Origin: Ctenosaura bakeri
Taxonomy: Eukaryota > Chordata > Lepidosauria > Squamata > Iguanidae
NCBI GenBank assembly: GCA_948474755.1
Contig: CAOLHI010002130.1
Coordinates: 240,948-304,947, forward strand
DNA: 64,000 nt
Reading direction: 5' to 3'
Below the pieces are notes generated by a model. That model worked only from the letters and a program-made list of their open reading frames with translations, was not told the origin of the DNA and searched no databases. Positions within the stretch are counted from its first letter, which is position 1. Every line of letters begins with the position of its first letter. The translations under genes were made by a program, and so were the position numbers. Positions 44,355 to 57,489 of the stretch are shown here, one piece after another.

Positions 44355-45395
44355 TCAGGGCCATGCTCTTAGGATTTTGTGCAGATTTTATGTCATAAAA
44401 TCATAATGGACCATACACTAGAGATGCATGAGGAATTCAATAATACAAATTGGCATGATTTGCACCTCCCATCATAACTGTGGACTGGAACATAATCACC
44501 ATTTGAATTTCACACTTCTCAGAACATTATTATGGTGTTCTTTTTTGAGGGGGGAATACATCTAGAAATGCATGTTTTAGTGTACAATAAATTTAGAAGA
44601 ACAAACTTTGAGAAACATACAGGATAATCACTTATTTTATGTGTCTTTGTAGTTGAATTTGGTTTGATTTTTTTTTTAATAGAAGCAGGATGGAACAGAC
44701 TTAGGTATGAATAACATGAAGCTGAAATATCTGATCCATTCATCTCTGCTACGCACAATATAAAAAAAAAAGAATAAGAAAAAATACTCACTACACAGTC
44801 ACACAAAAAAAATCTGTTACTGAGTGAAATGAATGGGAGTAAGACAATCTTTTAAACACAGCATTTAGATGTTTGAAAAGATGAAATGAGTAGGGTTTTT
44901 TTTTCTTTCTTTTTTTTAAAAAAAATCATTCAGAAATTACCTTTGAGGCAAGGATGTTCCTTTCCTTGTTTGGGTTTGCAAAGGGCCTTCTATGCATTAC
45001 AAAATACAGGACAAACAAGTAAAACATGCTGAGCTCTTACTTGTGTCTCCACTGTCACCAAGGGCAGGTTTATTTTATTATCCATTTCTTACATTCATCC
45101 CATGGCTATCCACCACAACTTTTGACAAATAAACTTAGAAAAAACAAGGCTATGTTTATGTATATGTATATTTTTTAAAAATGGGAAATCAAACAACAGA
45201 ATGGCTTCTCTGTAGTTACTAAAGGAAAAGTGCCACTCAGCTTAGATCCCTGGCTAATTTAATCTAAGGTAGCCACAAATTTTTTCTAATTTTGCTAGAT
45301 ACTTTATGAAGTAGTTGGGGATAGGCAGACATTTTTGGTTTCAGTATTACTTTGTGACCCTTAAAAAAAAAGAGCCTATTGCTTCTCACCCTTTT
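44355..45395. other. No recognised gene or repeat
   Basis: Very AT-rich with several homopolymer A and T runs (44669, 44761, 44897-44925). No motif in the minus frame at 44519-44806. Confidence 0.45.
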
Positions 45396-45592
45396 AATGT
45401 TGTTGTGTTGTTGTGTGCCTTCGGGTTGTTTCCATCCTTTGGAGACCCTAAGGAAAACCTATCATGGAGTTTTCTGGGGTTGATAGTGTGTGACATGCCC
45501 AAAGTCACCTGGTGGGTTTCCATGGTTGAGCAGGGAATCAAACCCTGGTCTCCAGGAGCATAGTCCCAATACTCAAACCACTCACTCTTCCT
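45396..45592 (-). mobile_element. tRNA-derived ACA-tailed SINE
   Basis: GTTGTTGTGTTGTTGTGTGC, GGAGACCCTAAGGAAAACCT, CAGGGAATCAAACCCTGGTC, TACTCAAACCACTCACT. Confidence 0.86.
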
Positions 45593-46757
45593 TTTAATAC
45601 CATCATTATTTCTTCTTGGGGGTGTCATGACTTCTTGCCACCACGCTTGTTGAGTCATTCTGGGAGCTTCAGTTGGAAAATGTAACTATCTCAAGCTGTG
45701 TTCTAAGCTCCATTTATCCAGTGGACTGTGATGCCCTTTAGGCTCTGGTGACTCAATTTATGAGCACATGTTTACTACATTCCAGCATCATGATGAGACC
45801 ACCGCAACTTCAAGTAGAGAATCCCATAGCAGTCTAGGCAAACAAGGCTGGAGAGCAAAGGAAAAAGAAATAATATGAAGAAAAACACTGCAACAAAGTC
45901 CAGTTATGTGTCCAAAGAGTGCTGAAAATCTACTAGATATGGGATGTGGTTTCCAACTCTTATGGAAATGAACATGAAAAGAGGTAAATCATTTTAAATG
46001 AAGCTGGAAGAAAGTATTATTTTGAAACTCTCTTGCTGGAGGATTCTCCAACCTGATGACAGAAAATAAGCCCTTCATCCATAAAAACACCTGTAATTGA
46101 TGGTTACCTCTATGAATCAGTTATAACCTTTCCACCTCTTCTCTTAATATCTCTTATAAACAGACTGAGAAAATTATCCAGATGAGGATCACTGTAGGCA
46201 AAGAGATTCAATGAAACGAAAAGGAGACTGTGGGCTGAACGAAGAGGGAACAACAATAAAGTATTAAGGTGAGTGAAAGATAGCATCAACTGAGGAGCAG
46301 AAAAGCTACTGCAGCTTCTCCACGAGAATTTCTAATAAAAGTGGACAAAATGTCAGCCCTCACCTGTGGCTGTCTGTTTGAACAGGAGGAACCAACTCAG
46401 ACACGACTGGCTTCCAGTTTCAATTAGAGATGGAAGAATCTGCCAGTTCTGGTTACCTTTCATTGGTTTAGTTAATTCCAGATTCTACTTGTTCCGAATA
46501 GGGGGGGAAATGCAAATTTTGGTAAGTTATTATTGAAACTTTCCCTAAAAAAAAACAGATTGAGAAAGAGATGAGCACTGAATGGGCTGAAGATTTATAA
46601 GGTTCCTTAGCTTTCTGGCTGAGTTAGAATTTAAACCTGGGTCTCTCTGTTCAGAACAACACTTGGACCAACACAACAGTGACGTGTCAACCTTTTTGTG
46701 TCCTACAAGCTGTTTGAGGCCTTGGACACCCTTCCCCTACCCCTTGGAGAACTTGCT
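45593..46757. other. No recognised gene or repeat
   Basis: AT-rich unique-looking sequence without a motif-bearing frame. Confidence 0.4.
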
Positions 46758-46795
46758 CAACAACAACAACAACAACAATAATAATAATAATAATA
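46758..46795. repeat. (CAA)n(TAA)n microsatellite
   Basis: CAACAACAACAACAACAATA then ATAATAATAATAATA. Confidence 0.95.
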
Positions 46796-47039
46796 TAAAT
46801 GATGTGTTCTCTTCCTACAAGCCAAGAGAAAATTCCACTCACCTTTTAAATAGGTTGAAGGGAGATATACCATAATGTTCTTATTATTTGCCTAATGAAT
46901 CTGAAATTGATTGTTATTACTTTCTTTTAACATTGTATGGGGCCTTCACGTGAAGACTTGTAAATCCCACTGATATAACACCCCACTGATATAACAGACA
47001 CTGATATTCCTTCCCCTGGAAGATTCCTTCGCTGCTATG

Positions 47040-47320
47040 TTGAAAGTAGTGTTCCCTGTGTGTTTTTTCCTTTTTAAATTAATTTTGTGTGCTTTAAATT
47101 ATGTTTTAAATATATTTTGAAATGTATTTTAAATGGTTTTTTTAGCTATGTGCTTTTACTAGAACTGTCATTTAATTTTTTTAAACCCTTTTGTAATAGC
47201 ATGTCTTTAGATAAACTTTTATTTTAAATTGTAGAAGCTGCCTTAGATCCCTTCGCAGGAGAAAGGTGGGTGAGATATACATTGAATGAATGAATGAATG
47301 AATGAATAAATAAATAAATT
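47040..47320 (+). mobile_element. Retroposon 3' end with (GAAT/AATA)n tail
   Basis: T-rich UTR, then GAAGCTGCCTTAGATCCCTT, GGAGAAAGGTGGGTGAGATA and a tail of GAATGAATGAATGAATAAATAAATAAA (47284-47319). This is a typical LINE/SINE terminus in reptiles. Confidence 0.58.
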
Positions 47321-47989
47321 TTGATATATATTTGGGGGACTTATAGTTTAACATTAATGTCATTAATATCTGTTTTTGACACCATCATCCTCATCAATAT
47401 CTGTTTTTGACAATGCAGTAGTGACTTAAGTTTTCTTTGAACTTTCTTTGTTTAGAGTTTTTTTTTGAGGGGTAGCATGCGTGGTCCAAGTTGGATTATG
47501 GAAAATAAAATTGGCCCTCAGATGCCCTGCTTTTGCACAGTCCCACATGGTGCTCAGCTTTGGTATCCATCCTTTCATCCTTTTGCTCTTCTCAAGCAAC
47601 GATTTCCCATTACTAAGTTAATTTCTTGCCAAATAGTGTGTCCTGTTAAAGCCATTGCAAGCTACTGTATTCCCATAAGTAACACAAGCCAACTTTGATA
47701 TTGCTGGCAGGTAACCCATACTTCCCTTGACACCTCTGTTTGCTAAATATTTTCACTTTTCAGATAAGAGTGCTTTGTATTTTTAAGTCCCTCTATTAAT
47801 CCCATGGATATGAAGACTGAAACCCTCCTCCCACTGTGAAATACATTTTATTCTGAACTCCAGTGTCGATTGGCTTACTAAAAATTGAAAAATGATCTTA
47901 TTGTTGTTGGTTTGTTTGTTTGTTTTTAAACTTCCCATCCTGAGAGACATTTGAGGGGAAATAAAGCAAAGAAGCTAATTAAGAAATAA

Positions 47990-48780
47990 AGATTTTGTTT
48001 CTCTGCACTTATGCTTGCTTTCCTTTCTAATAAAATATTTAAGCTAAATTGAATTTAACTTAACTCAATGACTGTTTAACCTTAGCAGTCATCAGTTTAC
48101 TGCAGATGCTTCCAGAGTGGTTTTTATAAAGTTTAAACATTTTGGGCATTTTACCAAAAATGTTCTGGCATTCCATCTGCAACTGAATTTATAATTCCAA
48201 ATTCACCAGTGCAGTAGTTTAGGTAGAACAATTTTAAACTCTCTCTCCCTCGCCCCTCTCATTTATAAGAAAACAGATGGAGAAGAACTTATCTGCAATT
48301 GGGACTTGCTCAATCTAATTTATTTCTCAGGGTAAAGTAAAAGATAACTGTGAACTTGGCACCAGCCAGATTCCATAATGGCATTGCTTGCAAATTATAT
48401 ATATTTTTTGAGATTACTGTCATGAAGAGAAGTGGTTCAGAGTCACTAAGGCTTCCCCCCACCCGTCCCCTGGCAGACTAAATGCTTTATTTCCAATATA
48501 TACTGCTTTCCAAACGCTGTCTTTCAAATGGGAGTTACCCCACAAAGAGAATTAAATTTAACCTCCTCTTTGGAACTTGCTGCAAAAGGAACTGGTGAAG
48601 TTCCTAAAATGACATTTCCATTGAATTGTGTCTCTTTGTCTTTTCACAGGAGAGGCAAGGAAATGAGTGTCAAACCACCGTATTGTGAAACCGTCATTTG
48701 AAATGGGGAAAATCCTAATATGCTGTATTAATCTTTATAGTCTCTTATTTTATTCATTCTGACTAATGCAATAGGGAACT
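47990..48780. other. Repeat-poor block, possible conserved non-coding DNA
   Basis: No transposon signature is visible, in contrast to the neighbours, and no frame above 60 codons. Composition is balanced with homeobox-like AT cores (ATTTATAATTCC, CTTTATAGTC). The element status is only a guess from the absence of repeats. Confidence 0.25.
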
Positions 48781-50635
48781 CACAGACCATTGGAGGTTTA
48801 TTGGTGTGTGAACCACTGTGAGCAGCTTTATTTTGTACATTTATTTCACATGTTTCCTCCAAGGTGAGAGTAAGCAATTTGTGGCCTTCCAAATATTGTT
48901 AGAATGTAACTCCCTGTAGTACAGATCTACTGTTGTCCTGACCCCAAACTGAATCCACTGTGGACCAGATAGAGACATGGAATGATGAACAGGAAGTTAA
49001 GCATACCTCCAACATTTCACAGGTGAAAATCAGGACACATGTGGCCAAGTAATGTCAGACAAGATGGCAAAAGTTATTAATGACGAAGAATACATAAACT
49101 AGGAGAGGCTGCAGCAGTTTGCTTTTGACTTAGCCTACAGGGAAGGACAAGATTTGATCTCCTCTCCTCTTTGCTAACTTAAACTACTTTACCACTTGGA
49201 ACTCAGTTTGCAGCAGCTGAAGTATGCTGAGGAAGAAGGAGGAAGTGGGAGAAGGAAACTGGGACATTTTAAAAGCAGTTGAAGGGTGGAATGACAGAGG
49301 ATTAATAGGGACTATTCCTGCCAAATCAGGACGGCTGATTTATAAAGGAGTAAAAATGAACCAGCAAGATATGAAATCCCTATCCAAAGCTGCTCCCATA
49401 TTCTGGAATGTAACAGCAAATCAGACTATTTCTGTGATTAATCTGTCTTCCCAATTAACTGCTCCAGTACTGAAAGTGCTGTTTTTGCTAATTTACCAAA
49501 CATTTTCTTAAAACAATATGGAGACGCTTTCTATCATGGAGAAATTATTGTCTCCCGGGGACTCCCAAACCCAGGCATTAATAAACAAGAATAAAAATTC
49601 TTTTTTATCCCCAAAACAGATTCTAGTGTTTGTGTTTTGGTCTATATAGGTCATCTCAAGACAGTTTCTAAAAAGTGTCTGGTACTCACTTCCACTCACC
49701 AAAACTGTCACTACAGATTTATTTATTTGTTTATTTATTTATTTGTTTATTTGTTTATTTATACCCTGGGCTTCAGTCAAAAAGGCTCCCAGGGTGGTTT
49801 ACAAATCACTGAGCTGAAAGTTCCCTTCTGTTAGGGTTAGAATCTAAATGAGATATGCAACATAAAGAAAGGGGAATAGTGGTGTGGGAAGGGATTTGGA
49901 ATGAAGGGCTAAGGCAAGATGAAACTGTACCTATCTGCTCTTTTCTCCTTCAATGGGCAGAGCAATGGTAGATGAAGCATGGCAGGAGGGCTTGTCACCC
50001 ACTGCCAGACCAAGTCATTTCATTTATTTATCTGTGGTCCTAGACCAAACTTAGGGCCAAGTCACACTGGAGCTGTGCCTGGCTGTTCTTCTCTCTTCAG
50101 AGGTAAGAGAACAGTGGCAGCAGGAAGACAGAGAAAGAGTCTGTTACCAGCTTCTGAGACCAAGCCATGATATAGCTGTGCTTGTCTGCCAGAGGAAGGG
50201 CAGTTGTAATACGAAGGGGAGGGGCTCTCGTCAGCCGTTGGATGAAGGAGCAACAGAATTGTGACAAGCTGCTCTTCGCTCTGTCAGAGGTCAAAGTAAT
50301 GTCAGAATGGCTCACCAAGAGGAGAGTGGAATCAAAATGGCCTTCTGACCCTTCATGCATGCCTTCTTCTTGCTTTGGATAATCCTTGGAATGACATAGT
50401 TGCAGGTCCCACTGTTCCCACACCACTCCAGAAATATGTACAGCTTCCATGCATATCGCTAAGCTGAATTTGTATACTTAAATTCCAGTGTTGCATATCT
50501 TACTGGAATGAGCTCTGTTTACATATTATAACAGCAGGTAAGCACAGTCAAACTATGCATGAGAAAGCATTTTACATTGTGGGAGGGATGTGAGCACTAT
50601 CATGGAGAAATAGCATCTGTATCACCCTGTATAAT
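48781..50635. other. No recognised gene; (TTTA)n run and retroposon tail
   Basis: (TTTA/TTTG)n at 49713-49762 is followed by TACCCTGGGCTTCAGTCAAA AAGGCTCCCAGGGTGGTTTAC, the complement of a retroposon 3' end on the minus strand. Other frames are chance. Confidence 0.5.
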
Positions 50636-51130
50636 GGTTGAGATCCTATATCATGCTTGTAGAGGGTAGATGTGCACTCATGTAGTTACATGACGGCTGC
50701 ACAGCACTGGCCTTCTGCAGATTGTTGACATCGTGCAAATGACTGTGTATCTGTCAGTGGGGCTGCTTCTTGTCCCATTGTGCAATATGGAATGCATAGT
50801 AGTTGTTTCTGGAATCCCAGTGAAGAAAGTGATACCATGAATGCACAGGCCAGCAGTTATACACCATCCAAGAATGTACAACTGCATAGCTGGAATCCTC
50901 TTGGTTAGTCCCAACTGGAGTAGAGCCATTGAATCCATTGCTGAATGGTGAGTCAACACATGGGTAAAACCAGCAGAATTATTTGCTCTGCTCTATTTGG
51001 GGCTAACAACAGAATTTAAGTCCATGTGAAATATTTACATTTGTGTAACTCTACTTATGTAGCCATCAGTTGACTATATCATTTTTCATGATGCCCCAAA
51101 TATACAACTACAGCTCAGATCCTGCATTGG
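50636..51130 (-). repeat. Dispersed repeat family R3 (copy c)
   Basis: Inverse orientation to the 11.5 and 24.65 kb copies: GCAATATGGAATGCATAGTA, GAGCCATTGAATCCATTGCT GAATGGTGAGTCAAC. It begins GAGATCCTATAT and ends CAGATCCTGCATTGG. Confidence 0.5.
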
Positions 51131-52602
51131 TGGCGTAGCTACAGTATCAAAGCTGTGTTCTATCTTCGGCCTTGACCCCTGAAATGCACCTTAAAAGCCA
51201 GTCAGCCGTACTGAGTAAAGAAGTTTTGCAATGATGGTGAGCAGAGCTTTCCTCCAGTACCTGATTGTGAGATGAAGAGTCATGACAGGACCCCCACTTC
51301 TGCTCCTCACACCAATGCTCACTGGTGGGAAAAGGCTGGTCATGTAATCCTGTAGTCCTCTACTCTCCACTTCCACAGAACTTGGTTACTCAGAATAGCT
51401 CTCTGGGTTTTAGGTCAGTTTCAGAGGCATTTGTGGTTGTGACAATGATGCCATGGTCACAAATGTGAAGGTTGTTATAAGGTTGTAAGCCAGTGTATGA
51501 TATTGTAACTGCCTAACAGGATGCCAGTCTACAGTTGTAAGGTGTATGATGTCAAGAGGTTCCTGACAAACACATAAAATTCTTTGCATGGTTCCCAGTG
51601 AGGATCCTGGACCACTGCCATACTAGTGTCCTTACCCACACTTTTTTGAGCTGAATCAGGTTATTTCAGAACTCTTTCCCTATTTCATCAGAGCATCAGC
51701 TTTTATTGGTGGCTGTTGTACTGAATTTATTTCATTTTTTTAATGATAAACACATCACATTAGAATAATACAAACATTATTGTGCAAATTAACATTGTAT
51801 TCCAAATTAATAGTCTACATTATATTTAGTGGGTTGCATGGAAAAAGGTCGTGTAGGAGGAGATTCATATTATGAGCCCTGATTAATCATCCTTCATTAG
51901 TGCAGTCAGGAAGCCATAAAACAAAATTAAATTTGTGAGTCAATTGCTCAAGGAAGCCAGGGCAGAGAATTGTAGGATAAGAACCCTTTCTCACTCCTTC
52001 TTCCAGAGAACTACCTCAAGAATGCTCTGTAATTGACCAGAGAAGGAGTAGTTTGAGATGGAAAGAGATTAAGCCTGCAATCTGTGTATGCATTTACTTG
52101 GGAGTAAGTTTCACTGAATTCTTGCATAGCATTCACAACAGAAGGCTTAGGTAACTTAACCATTTGAAAATCTCAGCTGAATCCTTTCTACATAATTCTT
52201 GGTCTAAGATTACCCATTTTTGAGTAGACTGACAACATGTTTATATTGCTTATTATCTTTTCCTATCTGGTTGGTGATGCAGAAATGTGTTTCAGCTCAA
52301 GCTTCACCCTTCTGGTTTAGTTCTGAAGGAGTTTGGGTGAAATGGACCAGAGATCTGGGTTAAATCACATGGACTGTTTCAGTAAATCAAAATGCCACTG
52401 TGGTAATTTGCTTGTAATTAACTTATAGCGAGTGCGGAGAACATTTCTACCCTGTCTGGAAGCCCCTTGCCCTCTCAGAGATCAAAACAATTTTTTGCAA
52501 TTTTTTTTTTATCAAACCCTCAAAATGCCCAGAAAGGTTCCAAAACATGGTAAAAATGCCCTCATGTCTCCTAAAGGACATTTGGAGGCACTTTGGGACA
52601 AA
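51131..52602. other. No recognised gene
   Basis: Unique-looking. Around 52090-52145 there is a TTTACTTGGGAGTAAGTTTC ACTGAATT patch resembling a common sauropsid repeat piece related to R3. Confidence 0.4.
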
Positions 52603-52805
52603 GGTCATTTCTGCGCTACACTGTTATAGTGCTCTTATTCTACTTTCAACATCCTATGGAATCACTGGAGTTTGGAGTTTAGGGAGGGGGCTTTAGAATT
52701 CTCAGCCAGAGGGCTCTTTGGCCTCAGTAAACTACAAACTCCAGGATTCCACAGGATGTTGAAAGGGGAACAAGAGCACTATAACAGTGTAGTTTGGAAA
52801 CAGCC
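52603..52805. mobile_element. Palindromic MITE, family M1 (copy g), TSD AAA
   Basis: 203 bp, GGTCATTTCTGCGCTACACT to TAGTTTGGAAACAGCC. AAA flanks it on both sides (52600-52602, 52806-52808), though A-richness makes this a weak duplication. Confidence 0.8.
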
Positions 52806-54267
52806 AAATTCTGCAATAGCAGGCATGGTGGGGGTATGCCCCTCCAAGATTTTCTTGGGAGCTGATGCAGCCCCCTAGCCTTCCACAGTTGCTCTCTCCT
52901 GCTTTAGATGCATGACTTCAAGACTTCTACTTTCATTATCTGATCCTTTATCTTTCAACCAGACTTAGGAGCAGTTGAGAAGTCTGCAAACCAAAGGACT
53001 ATTCTCAGCAAAGAAGGACACACAGGCATTGAAAACCAGGTGAAAATGTTTTTCCACAGCGTGGAAAAAGTACTTTTTGAATTGTGGCTACTAGAATTCA
53101 CAGCTGGCTTGTCTCCTCTGGAAAAGTAGTCCAAAAAAGGTAACTTTTCCAACCCTTTTTCATTCATAATTTACTTTTGTGTTGCCAATGTATCCCATCC
53201 TTCCGTGCTGTTTTAATATGGAAAAGTCTATGAAGTAACAGATTCCCTTCTAGTCATCTGGAAGCCATCCTTATGCATTACAGGTAACCAAGGAAGTAGC
53301 CACTTACAAGCTTGGTGTAGCTTTTTTGTGCAAGCTGTTATGCACCATGTTGTTTCTAATCTCTGAAGTCTTTATTGTGTTCTCTGTGGTTATCCCTGAG
53401 AAGATCAGTAGCTGTTCTCCATCTGATGAACAGGGGGCTTTTTTAGTTCTCTCTCTCTCTCTTTGTGCGAGTGCTCAGTTTTGGAACTGTTCCTCTGTTT
53501 TGTCTTTTTTTTTTAAAAAAAAAAAGTGTCATCATGATATATGGGCATTGCTCTCCTTGTGGTTTGTCAGGCTAGATCAGGCTGTATCTTGTCACAAACA
53601 GCAACAAATGAAGGCAATATGACTGAGTTGCAGATACATATCACGAGCCATTATAAAGTTAATAAAAACTTTCTTTGATGGAAAGTGCATTTGATGTGCT
53701 CTCTGAATGTGCCTCGGATCGTGTTGCCTCCTTCCTCGACAAGTTAGAAAATCTCCACATCTTTCTTTCTTCTATTTAAGACTATTTAACTGGTTGGATT
53801 CCATTTTACTGAAGCATACACCCAAAGGGATCTGTACGGAGTTTCTCTCTCATTCTAATTTTCTCTTTTTCTTCCTCCTCCCCTCACGACGGAATAGAAA
53901 ACCACGAGACTGGTATTAAGCATACAGCAGAAAAACAAAACAAAATATTAAGGAGGATTATACCATAATAAAAAAAGTATATGACAGTGTTTACTTATGT
54001 TAACATTAATGAGATTACTGAGGCTTCTTCATTTATAACTTGATGGTTATTGACTTGATGTTTGGCAGAGAAACGGTGAGAAAATGAGTACAGAAACAGG
54101 GAATAGAGACAGCTTGGCAAATTTAAAGGAAAGAGCCCTCATGAGTGTAAAAGGTAGACAAGATGACACTGATGAAGGAAAGATGTGATCAGACTCATTT
54201 CCACCAATACACAATGTATATTATGTATTGTGTAGAATCAGTGCAGTTCAAGTTAGCCGTCCAGTCT
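52806..54267. other. No recognised gene or repeat
   Basis: AT-rich. (CT)n at 53451-53462 and a T/A run at 53506-53524. Frames at 53326-53622 and 53707-53919 have no motif. Confidence 0.45.
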
Positions 54268-54463
54268 GGTCACTTCTGCACTATATAGTGCTACCATTCC
54301 ACTGACAACCTCCTATGGAATCCTGGGACTTGCAGTTTAGGGAGGGGCCTTTGGAATTCTCAGCCAGAGAGCTCTTTGGCTTCAGTAAACTACAAACCCC
54401 AGAATTCCACAGGATGTTGTAAGTGGAATAATAGCACTATAATAGTGTAGTGTGGAAATGGCC
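54268..54463. mobile_element. Palindromic MITE, family M1 (copy h)
   Basis: 196 bp, GGTCACTTCTGCACTATATA to TAGTGTGGAAATGGCC, with full core. Flanking 3-mers differ (TCT / TTA). Confidence 0.82.
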
Positions 54464-54529
54464 TTAGATGCAGAATTATTTCTTTCCTGTGCAGAACATA
54501 TTGTAATTGGAGACCACATAAAATTCATA

Positions 54530-54720
54530 TGTGGTTGACTTCTTCAGAAAACAACATCTTCCGCTTATTCTGCCTAGAAATACTGTTTTCTGCTGTTTCC
54601 AGATCAGAGAATGCTGTTCACTGTGAAAACAACCATGTACAAATTTTGCACAGAAGAAGCCTCATATTGTAAACAAGCTTCAACAACTGTGTAGTTTCCA
54701 AAGAATTTCTTGCAGTGGAA
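54530..54720. repeat. Short copy of the TGTGCAGAAAA-type array
   Basis: TACTGTTTTCTGCTGTTTCC and ACAAATTTTGCACAGAAGAA resemble units at 57.5-57.8 kb, including the AATTTTGTGCAGAAGAAG block. Confidence 0.4.
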
Positions 54721-57150
54721 AGAAAATTGTTAAAATTACTCATTCTTTCCTTCAAGAAGGAACTTAGTGAAGAATTACATCCATATTCCTCAGGAGGAAA
54801 AGGCACACAGCTTGAAAAGTAATTTTGTAAATAATTATTTACAGTTATAGTTCCAGGGGTAAAAGGAATAGTTCATAACTTATGTAGTCACAGGTTTTTT
54901 AAAAGTAGCTAAATGATTTCCTATTACTCAAATGTAAATAGAATGCTTACTTTTAATTACTTTAAAACAAAAACAAAAGGAGACCCTGAATTCTCCAGGC
55001 TGCTGGCCACTGATACAAAAACACAATCTTTTCACATCCATCTCACTTCACCTCAACACCCACAAGCTAGCATATGAATTGTGTGATATTCCTGTAATTA
55101 TAAAAGTTATCTTGAAAATTACTTCTCTGATGCAAAGAGAGTGAAGTTATCTCTTATAGAATTACAATTGCAATGTAATATAGTTACACCTGAAGTTGTT
55201 GGGTGAAAGGAATTGATTACAATAAAGTAGTTAGTTATATCTAGTCACTTGAACTTCTGGAATGGGGTGCATCTGATATGTGCAGTTAACCAAAATTTGG
55301 AGAGGTTCAACCAAATTGGAAGGCCATCTTGTGTTATTGGTCCCCATTTATTAAATTGCATTTGATCTCTGAGCTATTAGACAGCCTTCAGCCTAATAAA
55401 GGAATGGTTATTAGCAGCAGGAACAATTAGATTTCATTTAGAAGGAAAGAAATAATCCAAACAGTTTTGAGCTTAGGAAAAGTAGCACCCAACTATCTTT
55501 CCACAACAGATTGGCTGCTGGCAGTTTCCATGTCAGTAGGGAGGTAAATTCATAGTCAATTATAGTCCAGGCTTTAAAAGAGCTATCCAAAGTACTGAAA
55601 CTCTTTTGGGAATAGTTCTTTCAAAATTTGGATTAAAACTCATGTTGGATTCACTACGCCATTGATAGGAAATCTACCAGTCGCCACTCCTATTTTTCAA
55701 TTTCAGAGTAGTGGAATTGTGGTCATTCCATCTGTTTCTCTTTTGAGATCCAACTTTTTAAGGCAATTAGAGAAGTTAAAGGTCAAGCTAAGTCTCATTT
55801 TTAACAGACAGCATGTTGCTTTGTGTATTCTCTTTTTCCTTTCTCCAGGTCAGCCTGATACAGTTTAGTGCCCAAGCAGGAGGAAGGAGGTACTGAAATC
55901 AACATTGTGGTCTTGACCAAGTTTGGGGTTGTGCACCTGCAAATTGTGCAAAATCCCCCATCTCATTAAAAATAACGGAGCGTTCCCTTCTCATGGAATT
56001 TAGAGTAATTAGGTTTCAAAGGCTTTATTCAGGAACATTGAAGGAAACAGTTACACACCTTATCAATTGCCAAGACTAGAAAACATTTAGATTTATAGTA
56101 TTACAGAAGCCATGACGTTTCAAAAAATAAGCATGCACTGCTATACCATTCGCTGATAACACTTTTCCTGGACTCATCATCCCCTTTTCCCAGCTTCTTC
56201 CAGCAGCATGACTTTGTAGCCATGTCTCTTCATTCTTATCACAGATTTGTACCCAAACATTCCCAGCTTCCCAGCTTTGTATCCATCATTTCATCCCATC
56301 CATCCCACCCTATAAAGTAAAGCATCTAAGCACTAACGTATGTCTATAAGCATGGCAGGGAGAGCGCAACTGACCTGACATGTGCGCCACACCCCAGTGT
56401 GGGTAAAGGAGTAACCTCCCTCCACAATACAGATTGGATCATGTTTCTGCCTTTATTTTTCACTAAGAAAAAAATAAATATAGGGGCTTGCTGCATGTTA
56501 AAGGTGATATGGTGTTTAGTTCCAAGAAGAAAACTAATGAAGTTTAATGAGAATATTGTGGGAAACTGGATCACATCTTAGGAAAGACAGGCAATCCCAA
56601 GAGAAAGAATAAGCTTTGGTTCCCACAGCACTGAAGGTATGTTGGCCCTTGGTAATTGAAGCTTGTGCGTAATTTGGGATGATGTTATATAAGTACAATT
56701 ATTGTTTATTCTGTGTACCTCTTTTGCTTAATGTATACACCTTGCAAAGGTATGAATTGGCTGCAACCTTCATTTTGGCAAGTACTTGGCTGGAGACAGA
56801 AAGAAAAGAGAAATAGCTCAAGAGGTGTTCCATCAGATGAATTTACTGTGTTTAGTGATTAATTATAACCTTAATCATTCACTCCCATAGCCACAGGCCT
56901 GAGCTTCTATTACTCACAATATAAATAGCAGCCTCTTTCTCACAGGCACTTGAAAACACCCAAGTGGTGGAAAAATCCTGGGGGAATCATTGGGGTCTAA
57001 TGATAGCTTCATACTGCACAGAAGGAAAAGTTTCTGGCTCAGTGCTAGAGTACCTTCTTTGCCTTCTTGCCTGTGACTATAATAAGCAACATTGAATTGC
57101 ATTGCTTAGAAGCCTAGCTTTGTAGTTTTGGCCGTGAGTATCTCCAAGAT
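54721..57150. other. No recognised gene or repeat
   Basis: 2.4 kb of AT-rich unique-looking sequence. Frames at 55662-55868 and 56344-56581 have no motif. Confidence 0.45.
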
Positions 57151-57320
57151 TCAGTGTGGTTCAGTGCTCTGAGCATTGGACTATAACCCTGGAGAGCAGG
57201 GTTTAGTTCCCCACTCATCCGTGCAATTCCACTGGGCTACCTTGGGCACATCACAGACTCTCAGCCCCATAAAACCATATGATAGGTTCACCTTAGGGTC
57301 CTGAAGGCACACAACAACTT
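57151..57320 (+). mobile_element. tRNA-derived ACA-tailed SINE, internally deleted
   Basis: TCAGTGTGGTTCAGTGCTCT, AGCAGGGTTTAGTTCCCCAC, TACCTTGGGCACATCACAGA, then CTGAAGGCACACAACAACTT. The AAGTCGGAAACGACTTG part is missing. Confidence 0.8.
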
Positions 57321-57489
57321 CCAGCTCTGGTTGTGATTAAATTCCTTAAGGGCCCCTGCCAGTCAGTACACAGACAATACCAAACTAGAGAGTCAAGATG
57401 TAATTCTTTGCTAATTTTCTTCTCAAAAGAAGAAATGAATCATTTTAGAAATTTTATTCCCACTGCAAAAAAGCTTTGAAAACAGTGCA

